From Hypericum androsaemum (Eukaryota; Streptophyta; Magnoliopsida; Malpighiales; Hypericaceae): a DNA stretch of 64,000 nt. A program made the position numbers and the translations under genes. Positions 42,301 through 56,051 of the stretch are shown one piece after another. The notes beneath the pieces are model-generated. The model did not search any database, was not told the DNA's origin, and was given only the letters and a program-made list of their open reading frames with translations. Within the stretch, counting starts at the first letter, position 1. Every line of letters starts with the position of its first letter. The stretch covers positions 9,325,176-9,389,175 of the forward strand of contig OZ023187.1 in assembly GCA_963995505.1 (NCBI GenBank), read 5' to 3'.

Positions 42301-45300
42301 GCCTTTACTTGACTTATCTTGCCTTATCTTGCCTTTTATTGCCTTTTCTTTCCATATATTGCCGTATCTTGCCTTTTCTTTCCTTTTTTGCCTTGTTTTG
42401 TCTTATCTTGCATTTTCTTCCCTCATCTTGCCTTTTCCTTGCCTTTTCTTTTCCTTTTCTTTCCTTATCTTTCCTTATCTTGCCTTTTCCCTACCTTTTC
42501 TTGCCTTATCTTGCCTTTTTTCCTTTTCTTTCCTTTTCCTTGCCTTTTGTTGCCTTTCCTTGCATTTTTTTCCTTGACTTGTCTTACCTTTCCTTTTCAT
42601 GCCTTTTGTTTCCTTTTCTTACCTCTTCTTACTTTATCTTGCCTTTTCTTTCATTATCTTGCCTTTACTTGCATTTTCTTGCCTTATCTTGCCATTTCTT
42701 GCCTTATCTTGTCTTTTCTTTCCTTATCTTTCCTTTTCCTTGCATTTTCTTAGTTTTTCTTGCATTTTCTTGCCTTATCTTGCCTTTTCTTGCCTTATAT
42801 TGCCTTTTATTGCCATAATTTCTTTATCTTGTCTTTTCTTTCCTTATCTTGCATTTTACTATCTTTTCTTTCCTTATCTTGCCTTTTGTTTTCTTATCTT
42901 GTATTTTCCTCACCTTCTCTTGCCTTATCTTACCTTTTCTTTGACTTTTCTAGCCTTATCTATCCTTTTCTTGCCTTATCTTGCCTTTTCTTTCCTTATC
43001 TTGCCTTTTCTTTGCATTTTCTTGCCTTTTCTTTCATTTTCTTCCCTTTTCTTGCCTTGTCTTGCCTTATCTTGTCTTTTCTTGCCTTATCTTATCTTAT
43101 CTTATCTTATCTTGCCTTATCTTACCTTTTCCTTTCTTTTTCTTGAATTTACTGTCCTTATCATGCCATTTCTTTCCTTATGTTGCCTTTTCCTTGCCTT
43201 ATCTTGCCATTTCTTTCCTTATGTTGCCTTTTCCTTGCCTTATCTTGCTTTTTCTTGACTTTTCATGCCTTTTCTTTCCTTATCTTGCTTTTTTCTTGCA
43301 TTTTCTTACATTTTCTTGCCTGATCTTTCCTTTTCCTACCTTTTATTATATTTTCTTGCCTTATCTTGTCTTATCTTGCCTTTTCTTGCATTTTATTGAC
43401 TTTGCTTGCTTTATCTTACCGTTTCTTTCCATATCTTGCCTTTTTTGCCTTATCTTTGCTTTTTCCTTGCCTTTTCTTGACTTTCCTTGCCTTTTCCTTG
43501 CATTTTCTTGCCTTATCTTTCCTTCACTTTCCATATCTTGCCTTTTCCTTTCCTTTTTTTGCCTTTTCTTGACTTTTCTTGCCTTTTCTTGTCCTTTTTT
43601 CCTTATCTTATCTTATCTTTCTTTTTCTTGCCATTTCCTTGCCTTTTCTTGCCAAATCTTGCCTTTTCTTTTGTTATCTTGCCTTTTCCTTGCCTTTTCT
43701 TGCCTTTTCTTACATTTTCTTGCCTTTTCTTACTTATCTTGTCTTTTCTTGCCTTATCTGGCCTTATCTTGCCTTTTTAGCCTTTTCTTGCATCTTCTTG
43801 CCTTATCTTACCTTTTTTTGCCTTATCTTCCATTTTCTTCCCTTTTCTTCCCTTATCTTGCCTTATCCTGCCTTATCTTACCTTATCTTACCTTTTATTG
43901 CCTTTTCTTTCCTTATCTTATCTTATATTATATTTTCTTTCCTTATCTTGCCTTTTATTACCTTTTCATGCCTTTTCTGTCCTTATGTTGACTTATCTTA
44001 CCTTATCTAGCATTTTCATGCCTTTTCTTCCTTATCTTGTCTTTTTTTACTTTTCTTACCTTATCTTGCATTATCTTCCCTTTTCTTGCCTTGTCTTACC
44101 TTTTCTTTCCTTATCTTACCTTTTTATGCATTTCTTGCCATTTCTTGTGTTAACTTGCCTTTTTTTTCCTTATCGTGCCTTTTCCTTGCCTTTTCTTGCC
44201 TTTTCTTTCCTTATCTTGCTTTTTCCTTTCCTTTTCTTCCATTTTCTTCCATTTTCTTGCCTTGTCTTTCCTTTTATGATATTTTCTTGCCATATCTTAC
44301 TTTTTCTTACCTTATCTTGGCTTTTATTGTTTTATCTTGCCTTTTCTTTTTCTTTTTTGCCTTTTCTTTCCATCTCTTGCATTTTTCCTGCCTTATCTTG
44401 CCTTTTGCTTGCTTTTTCTTGCCTTTTCATGGCTTTTCTTGTCTTTTCTTACCTTATTTTGCCCTTTATTGTCTTTTCTTATCTTATCTTGCCTGATCTT
44501 ACCTTTTCTTGCCTTATCTTATCTTTTCTGTCCTTGTCATGCCATTTCCTTGCATTTTCTTGCCTTATCTTGCCTTTTCTTTCCTTATCTTGCCTTTCTT
44601 TATCTTTTCATGCCTTTTTGTTTCTTTATCTTGCCTTTTCCTTGCCTTTTCTTCCCTCATCTTGCCTTTTCTTCCCTTTTCTTGCATTATCAAGCCTTTT
44701 CTTTCCTTATCTTGCCTTTTCCTTGCCTTTTTTTTGCCTTATCTTTCCCTTATCTTGCCATTTCTTGCCTTATCTTGTCTTATCTTGCCTTTTCTTACCT
44801 TATTTTGCCTTTTCTTGCTTTTCCTTGTTTTATCTTGCTATTTCCTCCTTATCTTGACTTTTTTTGCCTTTTCCAGGCCTTTTCTTTCCTTTTCTTGCCT
44901 TTTCTTGCCTTATCTTGCATTTTCTTTCTTTATTTTGCCTTTTCTTGCTTTGTCTTGTCTTACCTTTCCTTTTTTTGCTTTATCTTGCATTTTCTTTTCT
45001 TATCTTATTTTTTCCTTGTCTTTCTTGCCTTATCTTGCCATATCTTGCCTTTTCATCCCTTAGCTTTCTTTTCCTTGCATTTCCTTGCCTTTTTGTTCCT
45101 TATCATGCCTTTTCTTTCCTTATCTTACATTTTCCTTGCATTTTCTTAAATTATCATGCCTTGTCTTTCCTTATGTTACATTTTCCTCTTCTTTTCTTGC
45201 CTTATGTTGCCTTTTCTTGCCTTATCTTATTGTTTCTTCCCTTTTTCGTCCTTATTTTACCTTTTCTTGCTTTTTCTTGACTTTTTCTTGCCTTTTCCTT

Positions 45301-48300
45301 GTCTTTTCTTGCCTTATTGTGCCTTATCATGCCTTTTCTTGCCTTTTCTTTCCTTTCCTTGCCTTTTCTTGCCTTTTTTCTTGACTTGCCTTGCCTTATC
45401 TTGCCTTTTCTTTCTTTATCTTGCCTTTTCTTTCCTTATCTTGTATTTTCTTTCCTTATCTTGCCTTTTCCTTGCATTTTCTTGCCTTTTCCTGACTTAT
45501 CTTGCCTTTTCTTGCCTTTTTTGCTGATCTTGCCTTTTCTTACCTTATCTTTCCTTTTCCTTGCTTCATCTTGCCTTTTCTTTCCTTATCTTGCCTTTTC
45601 CTTGCCTTTTTTTTTCTTTTTCTTTCTTTTTCTTGCCTTATCTTGCCTTTTACTTGCCTTTTCTTGCCTTATCATTCCTTTTCTTTCCTTATCTTATCTT
45701 TTCCTTACCTTTTTTTTGCCTTATCATACCTTTTCCTTCCTTTCTTACCTTTTCCTGCCTTATCTTGCTTTTTCTTGCCTTTTTTTGCCTTATCTTGCCT
45801 TTTCTTTCCCTTTCTTTCCTTATCTTGTCTTTTCTTTGCTTATCTTGCCTTATCTTGCCTTTTCTTACCTTATCTTACATTTTCTTTCCTTTCATTATAT
45901 TTTCGTGCCTTTTGTGTGCCTTTAAGTGCCTTTTCTTGCCTTTTCTTACATTTTCTTGCCTTATCTTGCCATTTCTTACATTTTCTTGCCTTTCCTTGTT
46001 TTATCTTGCCATTTCCTTCCTTCTCTTGCCTTTTTTTGCCTTTTCAATGCCTTTTCTTTCATTTTCTTCACTTATCTTGCATTTTCTTTCCTTATCTTGC
46101 CTTTTCCTTGCCTTTTCTTGCTTTATCTTGTCTTATCTTTCTCTTTTTTGCGTTATTTTGCCTTTTCTTTCCTTATCTTCCCTTTTCTTTGTGTTTCTTG
46201 CCTTTTCTTGCCATATCTTGCCTTTTCTTCCCTTAGCTTTCCTTTTCCTTGCCTTTCCTTGCCTTTTCATTCCTTATCATGCCATTTCTTTCCATATCTT
46301 ACCTTTTCCTTGCATTTTCTTAACTTATCATGCCTTTTCTTTCCTTATCTTACATTTTCCTCTCCTTTTCTTGCCTTATGTTTCATTTTCTTTACTTTTC
46401 TTGCCTTATCTTATTCTTTCTTGCCTTTTCCTTATTTATCTTGCATTTTCTTGACTTTTTCTTGCATTTTCCTTATCTTTTTGTGCCTTATCGTGCCTTT
46501 TCTTTCCTTATCTTGCCTTTTCTTTGCATTTTCGTGCCTTTTCTTTCCTTTCATTGCCTTTTCTTGCCTTTTTTCTTGCATTGTCTTGCCTTGTCTTGCC
46601 TGATCTTGCCTTTGCTTGCCTTTTCCTTGCCTTTTCTTTTCTTATCTTGCCTTTTCTTTCCTTGTCTTGCCTTTTCTTTCCTTATCATGCCTTATCTTAC
46701 CTTATCTTGCCTTTTCTTTCCTTTTCTTGCCTTCACCTTGCCTTTTCTTGCCTTATCTTGACTTTTCCTCCCTTTTCTTACCTTTTTGCCTTTTCTTGCC
46801 TGATCTAACATTTTGTTGCCTTTTCTTTCCCTATCTTGCCTTTTATTGCCTTTTCTTTCCTTATCTTGCCTTCAATTATCTTTTCTTGCCTTATCTTTCC
46901 TTATCTTTTCTTATCTTTCCTTTTCTTTCCTTATCTTGCCTTTTCCTTGCCTTTCCTTGCCTTTTCTTGCCTTAACTTCCCTTGTCTTGCCTTTTTTTGC
47001 CTTGTCTTATCTTATCTTTCCTTTTCTTGCATTTTCCTTGCCTTATCTTTTTGTTTCTTTACTTATCTTGCCTTTCCCTTGCATTTTCTTGCCTTTTCTT
47101 TACTTTTCTTACTTTTTCATGCCTTACCTTTCCTTATCTTGCCTTTTCTTCCCTTTTCTTTCCTTTTTCTTACCTTATCTTGCCTTTTATTCCCTTTTTT
47201 TCCTTATCTTGCTTTTTATTGCCTTTTCTTGCCTTATCTTGCCTTTTATCATCAATTCTTGCCTTTTCTTGTCTTATCTTGCCTTTTGTTTCCTTATCTT
47301 GTATTTTTCTCGCCTTTTTTTGCATTATCTTACCTTTTCTTTGCTTTTCTTTGCCTTTTCTAGCCTTATCTGGCCTTATTTTAAATTTTTTTGCCTTTCA
47401 TTATCTTTTCATGCCTTTTCTTGCCTTTTTCTTACCTTTTCCTTGCCTTTTCTTGCCTTATATTGCCTTATCTTGCCTTTTCTAGCCTGGTCTAGCTTTT
47501 TTCGTTCCTTTTCTTGCCTTATCTTATTTTTCCTTGCATTTTCTTGCCTTTTCTTGCCTTTTGTTTCCTTTTCTTGCCTTATCTTGCCTTTTGTTGCCTT
47601 TTCTCACCTTATCTTGCCTTTTCTTGCCTCTTCTTTCCTTATCTAGCTATTTCTTGTCTTTTTTTGTGTTGTCTTGCCTTATCTTGCCTTTTCTTACGTT
47701 TCCTTGCATTTCTTGCCTATTCTTGCAATGTCTTGCCTTTTCTTGCCGTATCTTACCTTTTCTTTCCTTATCTTACCTTTTCGTTGGCTTTTTTCTCCTT
47801 ATCATGCCTTTTCTTTCTTTATCTTACATTTTCCTTTCCTTTTCTTGCCTTATCTTGCTTTTTCTTGCCTTTTCTTGCCCTTTCTTGCCTTTTCTTTCTC
47901 TTTCTTCCCTTTTCTTCCCTTATCTTGCCTTTTCTTTCCTTATCTTGCCTTTTCTTGACTTTTTTTCCTTTTCCTGCCTTTTCTTGCCTTATCTAGCCTT
48001 TTCTTAACTTTTCTTGCCTTATCTTGCCTTATCCTTTTTTTCTTATCTTTTCCTTCGTTATCTTGCCTTTTCTTTGCCTTTTATTGCCTTTTCTTACCTT
48101 ATCTTGGCTTTTTCTTGTCTTTTCCTTGCCTTTTCTTGCCTTATCGTGCCTTATCTTGCCTTATATTGCATTTTATTTTATTTTCTTATCTTATCTTGCC
48201 TTTTCTTGCCTAATCTTGCCTTTTCTTGCCTTATCTGGCCTTTTCTTGCCTTTTATTGCCTTATCCTGCCTTTTCTTGCATCTTCTTTCCTTATTTTGCC

Positions 48301-51300
48301 TTTTCCTTGCCTTTTCTTGCCTTATCCTGCCTTTTCTTTACTTATCTTAACTTTTCCCATTGTTTTTTGCCTTTTTTTGACATATCTTGCCTTTTCTTTC
48401 CTTATCTTACCTTTTCCCTTTCTTATTTTTTCTTGCCATATCTTCCCTTTTCTGTGCCTTTTGTTTCCTTATCATGCCTTTTCTTTCCTTATCTTACTGT
48501 TTCATTGCATTTTCTTGCCTTATCATACCTTTTCTTTCCTAATCTTATATTTTCCTTGCCTTTTCTTGCCTTATCTTACTTTTTCTCACTTTTTTATCGC
48601 CTTGTCTTGCCTTATCTTTCCTTTTCTTGCCTTTTCTTTCCTTTTCTTGCCTTTTTTGCCTTTTTTGCCTTTTCTTGCCTTATCTTGACTTTTCTTGCCT
48701 TATCTTATCTTTTCTTGACTTTTATTGACTTTTCTTTCCTTTTCTTGCCTTATCTTGCCTTATCTTACCTTATCTTCCATTTTCTTGATTTTTCTTGCCT
48801 TATCTTGCATTTTCTTGCCTTATCTTGCCTTATCTTGCCTTTTCTTGTTTTATCTTACATTTTCTTGCCTTTTCTTGCCTTATCTTGCCTTTTCTTTCTT
48901 TTTCTTACCTTTTCTTGCCTTTTCTTTCCTTTTCTTACCTTACCTTGCCTTATCTTATCTTATCTTGTCTTTTCTTGCTTTTTCTTGCCTTTTCTTGCCT
49001 TATCTAGCCTTTTCTTTCCTTATCTTGCCTTTTCCTTGCCTTTTCTTGCCTTATCTTGCATTTTAATGCTTATCTTGCCTTTTCTTTCCTTATCTAGCCT
49101 TTTCCTCCTTTTTTGTTCCTTTTCTTGCCTTTTCTTTTCTTATCTTGCCTATTATTGCCTTTTCTTTCCTCATCTTGCCTTTTATTATCTTTTTTTGCCT
49201 TGTCTAGCCTTATCTTGCCTTTTCTTTCCTTATCTTGCCTTTTCTTTGCCTTTCCTTCCCTTTTCTTGCTTTATCTTTCCTTGTCTTGCCTTTTTTTGCC
49301 TTGTCTTATCCTATCTTGTCTTTTCTTGCCTTTTTCTTATCTTATCTTGCCTTATCTTTTCGTTTCTTTACTTATCTTGCCTTTTCCTTGCCTTTTCTTG
49401 CCTTTTCTTTCCTTTTCTTACCTTTTCATGCCTTTTCTTTCCTTATCTTGCCTTATCTTAGCTTACCTTACCTTGCCTTTTCTTACTTTTTCTTGCCTTT
49501 TCTTGTCTTATCTTGCATTTTCTTGCCTTTTATTGCCTTATCTTGCCTTTTTCATGCCTTTTCTTGCCTTATCTTATTTTTTCTTGCCTTTTCTTTCCTT
49601 ATCTTGCCTTTTGTTTCCTTATCTTGTATTTTGCTCGCCGTTTCTTGCATTAGCTTGCCTTTTCTTGCCTTGCCTTTTCTTTTCTTTTCCTTGCCTTTTC
49701 TTTCATTATCTTGCCTTATCTTGCCTTTTGTTGCCTTTTCTCACCTTTTCTTGCCTCTTCTTTACTTATCTAGCCTTTTCTTGCCTTTTCCTGCCTCATT
49801 TTGCCTTTTTTTGCCTTGTCTTGCTTTTTCTTGCCTTATCTTGCCTACTCTTACCTTTTCCTTGCATTTCTTTCCTTTTCTTGCCATATCTTACCTTTTC
49901 TTACCGTACCTTACCTTTTGTTGCCTTATCTTAACTTTTCCTTGCCTTTTTTCTCCTTATCATGCCTTTTCTTTCCTTATCTTACCTTTTCCTTGCCTTT
50001 TCTTGACTTATCTTGCTTTTTCTTGCCTTTTCTTGCCCTTTCTTGCCTTTTCTTTCCTTTTCTTTCTCTTTCTTCCCATTTCTTCCCTTATCTTGCCTTT
50101 TCTTTCCTTATCTTGCCTTTTCTTACCTTTTTTTTCCTTTTCTAGCCTTTTCTTGCCTTATCTAGCCTTTTCTTAACTTTTCTTGCCTTATATTTTTTTT
50201 CTTGCCTTTTCCTTCCTTATCTTGCTTTTTCTTTGCCTTTTCTTACCTTATCTTGGCTTTTTTTGCATTTTCTTGCCTTATCTTGCCTTTTCTTGCCTTA
50301 TATTGCATTTTATTATCTTTTCTTACTGTATCTTACCTTTTCTTGTCTTTTCTTACCTGATCTTGCCTTTTCTTGCCTGATCCTGCCTTATCTTGCCTTA
50401 TCTTGCATCTTCTTTCATTATTTTGCCTTTTCCTTGCCTTTTCTTGCCTTATCTTGCCTTTTTTTGCCTTGTCATGTCTTATCTTGCCTTTTCTTGCCTT
50501 CTCTTGCCTTTTCTTTCCTTATCTTACCTTTTCCCATTGTTTCTTGCCTTTTCTTAGCACAGCTTGCCTTTTCTTTCCTTTTCTTAACTTTTCCCGATGT
50601 TTCTTACCTTTTCTCGCCATATCTTGCCTTTTCTTCCCTTATTTTGCCTTTTCCTTGCCATTTGTTTCCTTTTCATACCTTTTCTTTCCTTATCTTACCT
50701 TTTCCTTGCCTTATCATACCTTTTCTTTCCTCATCTTACATTTTCCTTGCCTTTTCTTGCCTTATCTTGCTTTTTCTTTCCTTTTCTTACTTTTTCTTGC
50801 CTTTTCTTGCCTTATCTTACTTTTTCTTGCCTTATCTTACTTTTTCTTGCCTTTTCTTGCCTTTTCTTTCTTATCTTGACTTTTCTTACCTTATCTTGCC
50901 TTTTATTGACTTTTCTTGCCTTTTCACACATTTTCTTGCCTTATCTTGCCTTTTCTTTCCTTATATTGCCTTTTCCTTGCCTTTTCTTGCCTTTTCTTTC
51001 ATTTTCTTGTCTTTTCTTTCCTTATCTTGCCTTTTATTGACTTTTCTTGGCGTTCTCACATTTTCTTGCCTTATCTTGCCTTTTCTTTCCTTATATTGCC
51101 TTTTCCTTGCCTTTTCTTCCCTTTTCTTTCCTTTTCTTGTCTTTTCTTTCCTTATCTTGCCTTATCTTGCCTTATCTTACCTTATTTTACCTTTTCTTTT
51201 TTTCTTGCCTTTTCTTGCCTTATCTTGCATTTTTTGCCTTATCTTGCCCTATCTTGCTTTTTCTTGCCTTTTCCTGACTTATATTGCATTTCCTTGCCTT

Positions 51301-54300
51301 TTCTTGCCTTAGATTGCCTTTTCTTTCCTTTTCTTGCCATTTCTTACCTTTTCTTTCCTTATCTTGCCTTTTCTTACCTTATCTTGTCTGTTCTTGATTT
51401 TTCTTGCCTTTTCTTTCCATTTCTTGCCTTTTCTTGCATTATCTTGTCTTTTCTTTCCTTATCTTTCCTTTTCCTTACCTTTTCTTGCCTTATCTTGCAT
51501 TTTCTTGCCTTATCTTGGCTTTTCTTGCCTTTTCCTCCCTTTTCTTTCCTTTTCTTGTCTTTTCTTGCATTTTATTGCCTTTTCTTTCCTTTTTTGGCCT
51601 TTTATTGCCTTTTCTTTCCTCATCTTGCCTTTTATTATCTTTTCTTGCCTTATCTGTCCTTATCTTACCTTTTCCTGCCTTTCCTTGACTTTTCTTGCCT
51701 TATCTTTCCTTGTCTTGCCTTTTTCTCCTTGTCTTGTCCTATCTTGCCTTTTCTTGCCCTTATCTTATCTTGCTTTATCTTTTCATTTCTTTACTTATCT
51801 TGCTTTTTCCTTGCTTTTTCTTGCCTTTTCTTTCCCTTTCTTACCTTTTCTTGCCTTTTCTTTCCTTATTTTGCCTTATCTTGCCTTGTCTTACCTTGTT
51901 TTGCCTTTTCTTGCTTTTTCTTGTCTTTTCTTGCCTTATCTTGCATTTTCTTGCCTTATCTTTCCTTTTTTTGCCTTTTCTTGCCTTATCTTGCTTTTTC
52001 TTTCCTTTTCTTTCCTTTTTCTTGCTTTATCTTGCCTTTTATTCCATTTTCTTTCCTTATCTTGCCTTTTCTTGACTTATCTTTCCTTTTCTTGCCTTTT
52101 CCTTGCCTTTTGTTGCTTTATATTGCCTTTTATTTTCTTTCCTTGCCTTATCTAGCATTTTCTTGCCTTATCTTGCCTTTGGTTTCCTTATCATGCCTTT
52201 TTCGTGCCTTTTCTTTCCTTATCTTATTTTTCCTTGCCTTTTCTTGCCATATCTTGACTTTGTTTCCTTATCTTGCTTTTTGCTCGCCTTTTCTTGCATT
52301 TTCTTGCCATTTCTTGCCATTTCTTGCATTTTCTTTGCTTTTCCTTGCCTTTTCTTTCATTATCTTACCTTTTGTTGCCTGTTCTCACCTTATCTTGCCT
52401 TTTCTTGCCTCTTCTTTCCTTATTCTTTTCTTGCCTTTTCCTGCCTTATCTTGCCTTTTTTTGCCTTGTCTTGCCATTTCTTGCCTTATCTTGCCTTTTC
52501 TTACCTTTTCCTTGCATTTCTGGCCTATTCTTGCCATATCTTTCCTTTTCTTACCTTATCTTATCTTTTCTTTCCTTATCTTACATTTTCCTATCCTTTT
52601 TTCTCCTTATCATGCCTTTTCTTTCCTTATCCTACATTTTCCTTACCTTTTCTTGACTTATCTTGCTTTTTCTTGCCTCTTCATGCCTTTTCTTGCCTTA
52701 ATTTGCCATTGCTTGCCTTTTCTTTCCCTTTCTTCCCTTTTCTTTCCTTATCTTACCTTTTCCCTATGTTTCTTGCCTTTTCTCGAGATATCTTGCCTTT
52801 TCTTCCCTTATTTTTCCTTTTCCTTGCCATTTGTTTCCTTAACATGCCTTTTCTTTCCTTATCTTACGTTTTCCTTGTTTTTTCTTGCCTTATCATACCT
52901 TTTCTTTCCTTATCTTACATTTTCCTTGCCTTTTCTTGCCTTATCTTGACTTTTCTTACTTTTTCTTGCCTTATCTTGCTTTTTCTTGCCTTATCTTGCC
53001 TTATCTTTCCTTTTCTTGCCTTTTCTTGCCTTATCTTGACTTTTCTTGCCTTATCTTACCTTATCTTACCTTATCTTACCTTTTCTTCCCTTTTCTTGCC
53101 TTATCTTGCCTTTTCATGACTTTTCTTGACTTTTCTTGCCTTTTCTTACATTTTCTTACCTTATCTTACCTTTTCTTTATTTATATTGTCTTTTTCTTGC
53201 CTTTTCGTTCCTTTTCTTTTCTTTTCTTTCCTTTTCTTGTCTTTTCTTTCCTTATCTTTCCTTATCTTACCTTATCTTGCATTTTCTTGCCTTATCTTTC
53301 CTTTTATTGCCTTTTCTTGCCTTATCTTGCCTTTTCTTCCCTTTTCTTTCATTTTTCTTACCTTATCTTGCCTTTTATTCCCTTTTCTTTCCTTATCTTA
53401 CCTTTTCTTTACTTTTCTTTCCTTTTCTTGCCTTTTCCTTTCCTTTTCTTGCCTTATATTGCCTTTTATTTTCTTTCCTTGCCTTATCAAGCCTTTTGTT
53501 GCCTTATCTTGTCTTTGGTTTCCTTATCCTGCCTTTTTCATATCTTTTCTTGCCTTATCTTATTTTTTCTTGCCTTATCTTGACTTTTGTTTTCTTATCT
53601 TGCATTTTGCTCGCCTTTTCTTGCGTTATCTTGCCTTTTCTTTGCTTTTCCTTGCCTTTTCTTGCATTATCTTGCCTTACCTTGCCTTTTGTTCCCTTTT
53701 CTCACCTTATCTTGCCTTTTCTTGCCTCTTCTTTCCTTATCTAGCCTTTTCTTGCATTTTCCTGCCTTGTCTTGCCATTTTTTTGCCTTGTCTTACCTTT
53801 TCTTACCTTTTTCTTGCATTTCTTGCCTATTCTTGCCATATCTTGCCTTTTCTTGCCTTATCTTACCCTTTCTTTCCTTTTCCTAGCCTTTTTTCTTCTT
53901 ATCATGCCTTTTCTTTCCTTATCTTACATTTTCCTTACCTTTTTTTGCCTTTTCTTACTTTTTCTTGTCTTTTCTTTCCTTTTCGTGCCTTTTCTTTCCC
54001 TTTCTTCCCCTTTCTTCCATTATCTTGCATTTTCTTTCCTTATCTTGCCTTTTTTCCCTTTTCCTGCCTTTTCTTGCCTTACCTAGCCTTTTCTTAACTT
54101 TTCTTGCCTTATCTTGCCTTATCTTTTTTTTCTTGCCTTTTCCTTCCTTATCTTGCCTTTTCTTGCCTTTTCTTACCTTATCTTGGCTTTTTCTTGGCTT
54201 TTCCTTTCATTTTCCTGCGTTATCGTGTGTTATCTTGCCTTTTCTTACCTTATATTGCATTTTATTGTCTTATCTTGCCTTTTCTGGCCTTTTATTGTCT

Positions 54301-56051
54301 TATCTTGCCTTATCTTGGCTTTTCCATGCCTTATCTTGCATTTTCTTGCCTTATCTTGCCTTATCTTGCCTTTTCTTGCCTTCTGTTTCTTTATCTTGCC
54401 TTTTTCCCACCTTTTCTAGCCTTTGCTTGCCTTTTCTTTTCTTACCTACCCTTTGTTTACTTTTTTTGCCATTTCTTGCCTTATCCTTCCTTATCTTGCC
54501 TTTTCTTGCATCTTCTTTCCTTATTTTTCCTTTTTCTTGCCTTTTCTTGCCTTGTCTTGTCTTATCTTGCCTTTTCTTGCCTTTTCTTACATTTTCTTTC
54601 CTTATCTTACCTTTTCCCATTGTTCCTTGCCTTTTCTTGCCATGTCTTGCATTTTGTTTCCTTATCTTACATTTTCCCTTTGTTTCTTTCCTTTTCTTGC
54701 CATATCTTGCCTTTTCTTCCCTTATTTTGCCGTTTCCTTGCCTTTTGTTTCCTTATCATGCCTCTTCTTTCCTTTTCTAGCCTTTTCCTTGCCTTTTTCT
54801 GCCCTTTCCTGCCTCTTCTTGCCTTTTCTTGCCTTTTCTTGCCCTTTCCTGCCTTTTCTTCCCTTTTTTTGCCTTGTCTTGCATTTTCTTGCATTTTCTT
54901 GCCTTATCTTGCCATTTCTTACTTTATCTTACCTTTTTCTTGCATTTCTTGCCATATCTTGCCTTTTCTTCCCTTATCTTGCCTTTTCTTGCCTTATCAT
55001 GCCTTTTCTTGCCTTATTTCTTGCCATATCATGCCTTTTCTTTCCTTATCTTACCTTTTTCTTGCATTTTCTTGCCTTATCTTGGCATTTCTTGCCTTAT
55101 CTTGCCTTTTCCTCCCTTTTTTTCCTTTTCTTGTGTTTTCTTGCCTTTTCTTTCCTTATTTTGCCTTTTCTTGCCTTTTCTTCCCTTTTCTTTCCTTTTT
55201 TTTGCCTTATCTTGCCTTTCATCATCTTTTCTTGCCTTATCACTTTTGTTTCCTTATCTTGCATTTTTCTCACCTTTTCTTGCATTTTCTTACATTTTCT
55301 TGCCTTTTCTTTGCCTTTTCTAGCCTTATTCCCCCTTTTCTTGCCTTTTATTAACTTTTCATGACTTTTCTTGCCTTATCTTTCTTTTTGTTTCCTTATC
55401 TTACATTTTGCTCTCCTTTTCTTGCGTTATCTTTCCTTTTCTTTGCTTTTCCTTGCCTTTTCTAGCCTTATATTGCCTTTTGTTCCCTTTTCTCACCTTG
55501 CCTGTTCTTGACTTATCTTGCCTCTTCTTTCCTTTTCCTTGCCTTTTCTTGCCCTTTCCTGCCTCATCTTGCCTTTTCTTGCCTTTTCTTGCCCTTTCCT
55601 GCCTTATCTTGCCTTTTCTTACCTTTTTTTGTATTGTCTTGCATTTTCTTATTTTTTCTTGCCTTATCTTGCCATTTCTTACCTTATCTTACCTTTTTCT
55701 TGCATTTTTTACCTTTTCTTGCCATATCTTGTATTTTCTTGCCATATCTTGCCTTTTCTTGCCTTATCATGTCTTTTCTTGCCTTATCTTACGTTTTCCT
55801 TACCTTTTTTCTCCTTATCATGTCTTTTCTTTCCTTATCTTACCTTTTCCTTGCCTTTTCTTGCCATATCATGCTTTTTCTTGACTTATCTTGCCTTTTC
55901 TTTCCTTATCTTACCATTTCTTGCCTTTTTTTGCATTTTCCTTCCTTTTCTCGACTTATCTTGTCTTTTCTAGCCTTTTCTTAACTTTTCTTGCCTTATT
56001 TTTTTTTTTGCCTTTTCCTTCCTTAGCTTCCTTTTTCTTTGCCTTTTCTCG
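39391..56051. repeat. ~16.7-kb pyrimidine-rich tandem array of ~10-bp units
   Basis: The plus strand is an unbroken chain of variants of CTTGCCTTTT and CTTGCCTTAT, with 9-12-bp length variants and CTTTCC or CTTACC substitutions. G occurs mostly in TTGCC and A mostly in TTATC or TTACC, so strand asymmetry is extreme. Rare variant words recur at long spacing. TTCTTGAATTTACT lies with its G at 39556, 40834 and 43145. The word cccattgtttc or close variants is at 48356, 50533, 52762 and 54616. ttctccttatcatg is at 47793, 49951 and 52601. This indicates higher-order units of about 1.3 and 2.2 kb. All plus-strand frames are open for hundreds of codons because stops need purines. Three 10-bp units make 30 bp, so every frame gives the same LAFSCLILPF-like decamer. 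I see no real gene in it. Confidence 0.95.

Noticed and set aside
50916..52949. 677-codon open frame (and many of 200-450 codons) that look like membrane proteins
   Set aside because: They lie wholly in the pyrimidine-rich array, overlap in all frames with the same ten-residue period, and are explained by composition.
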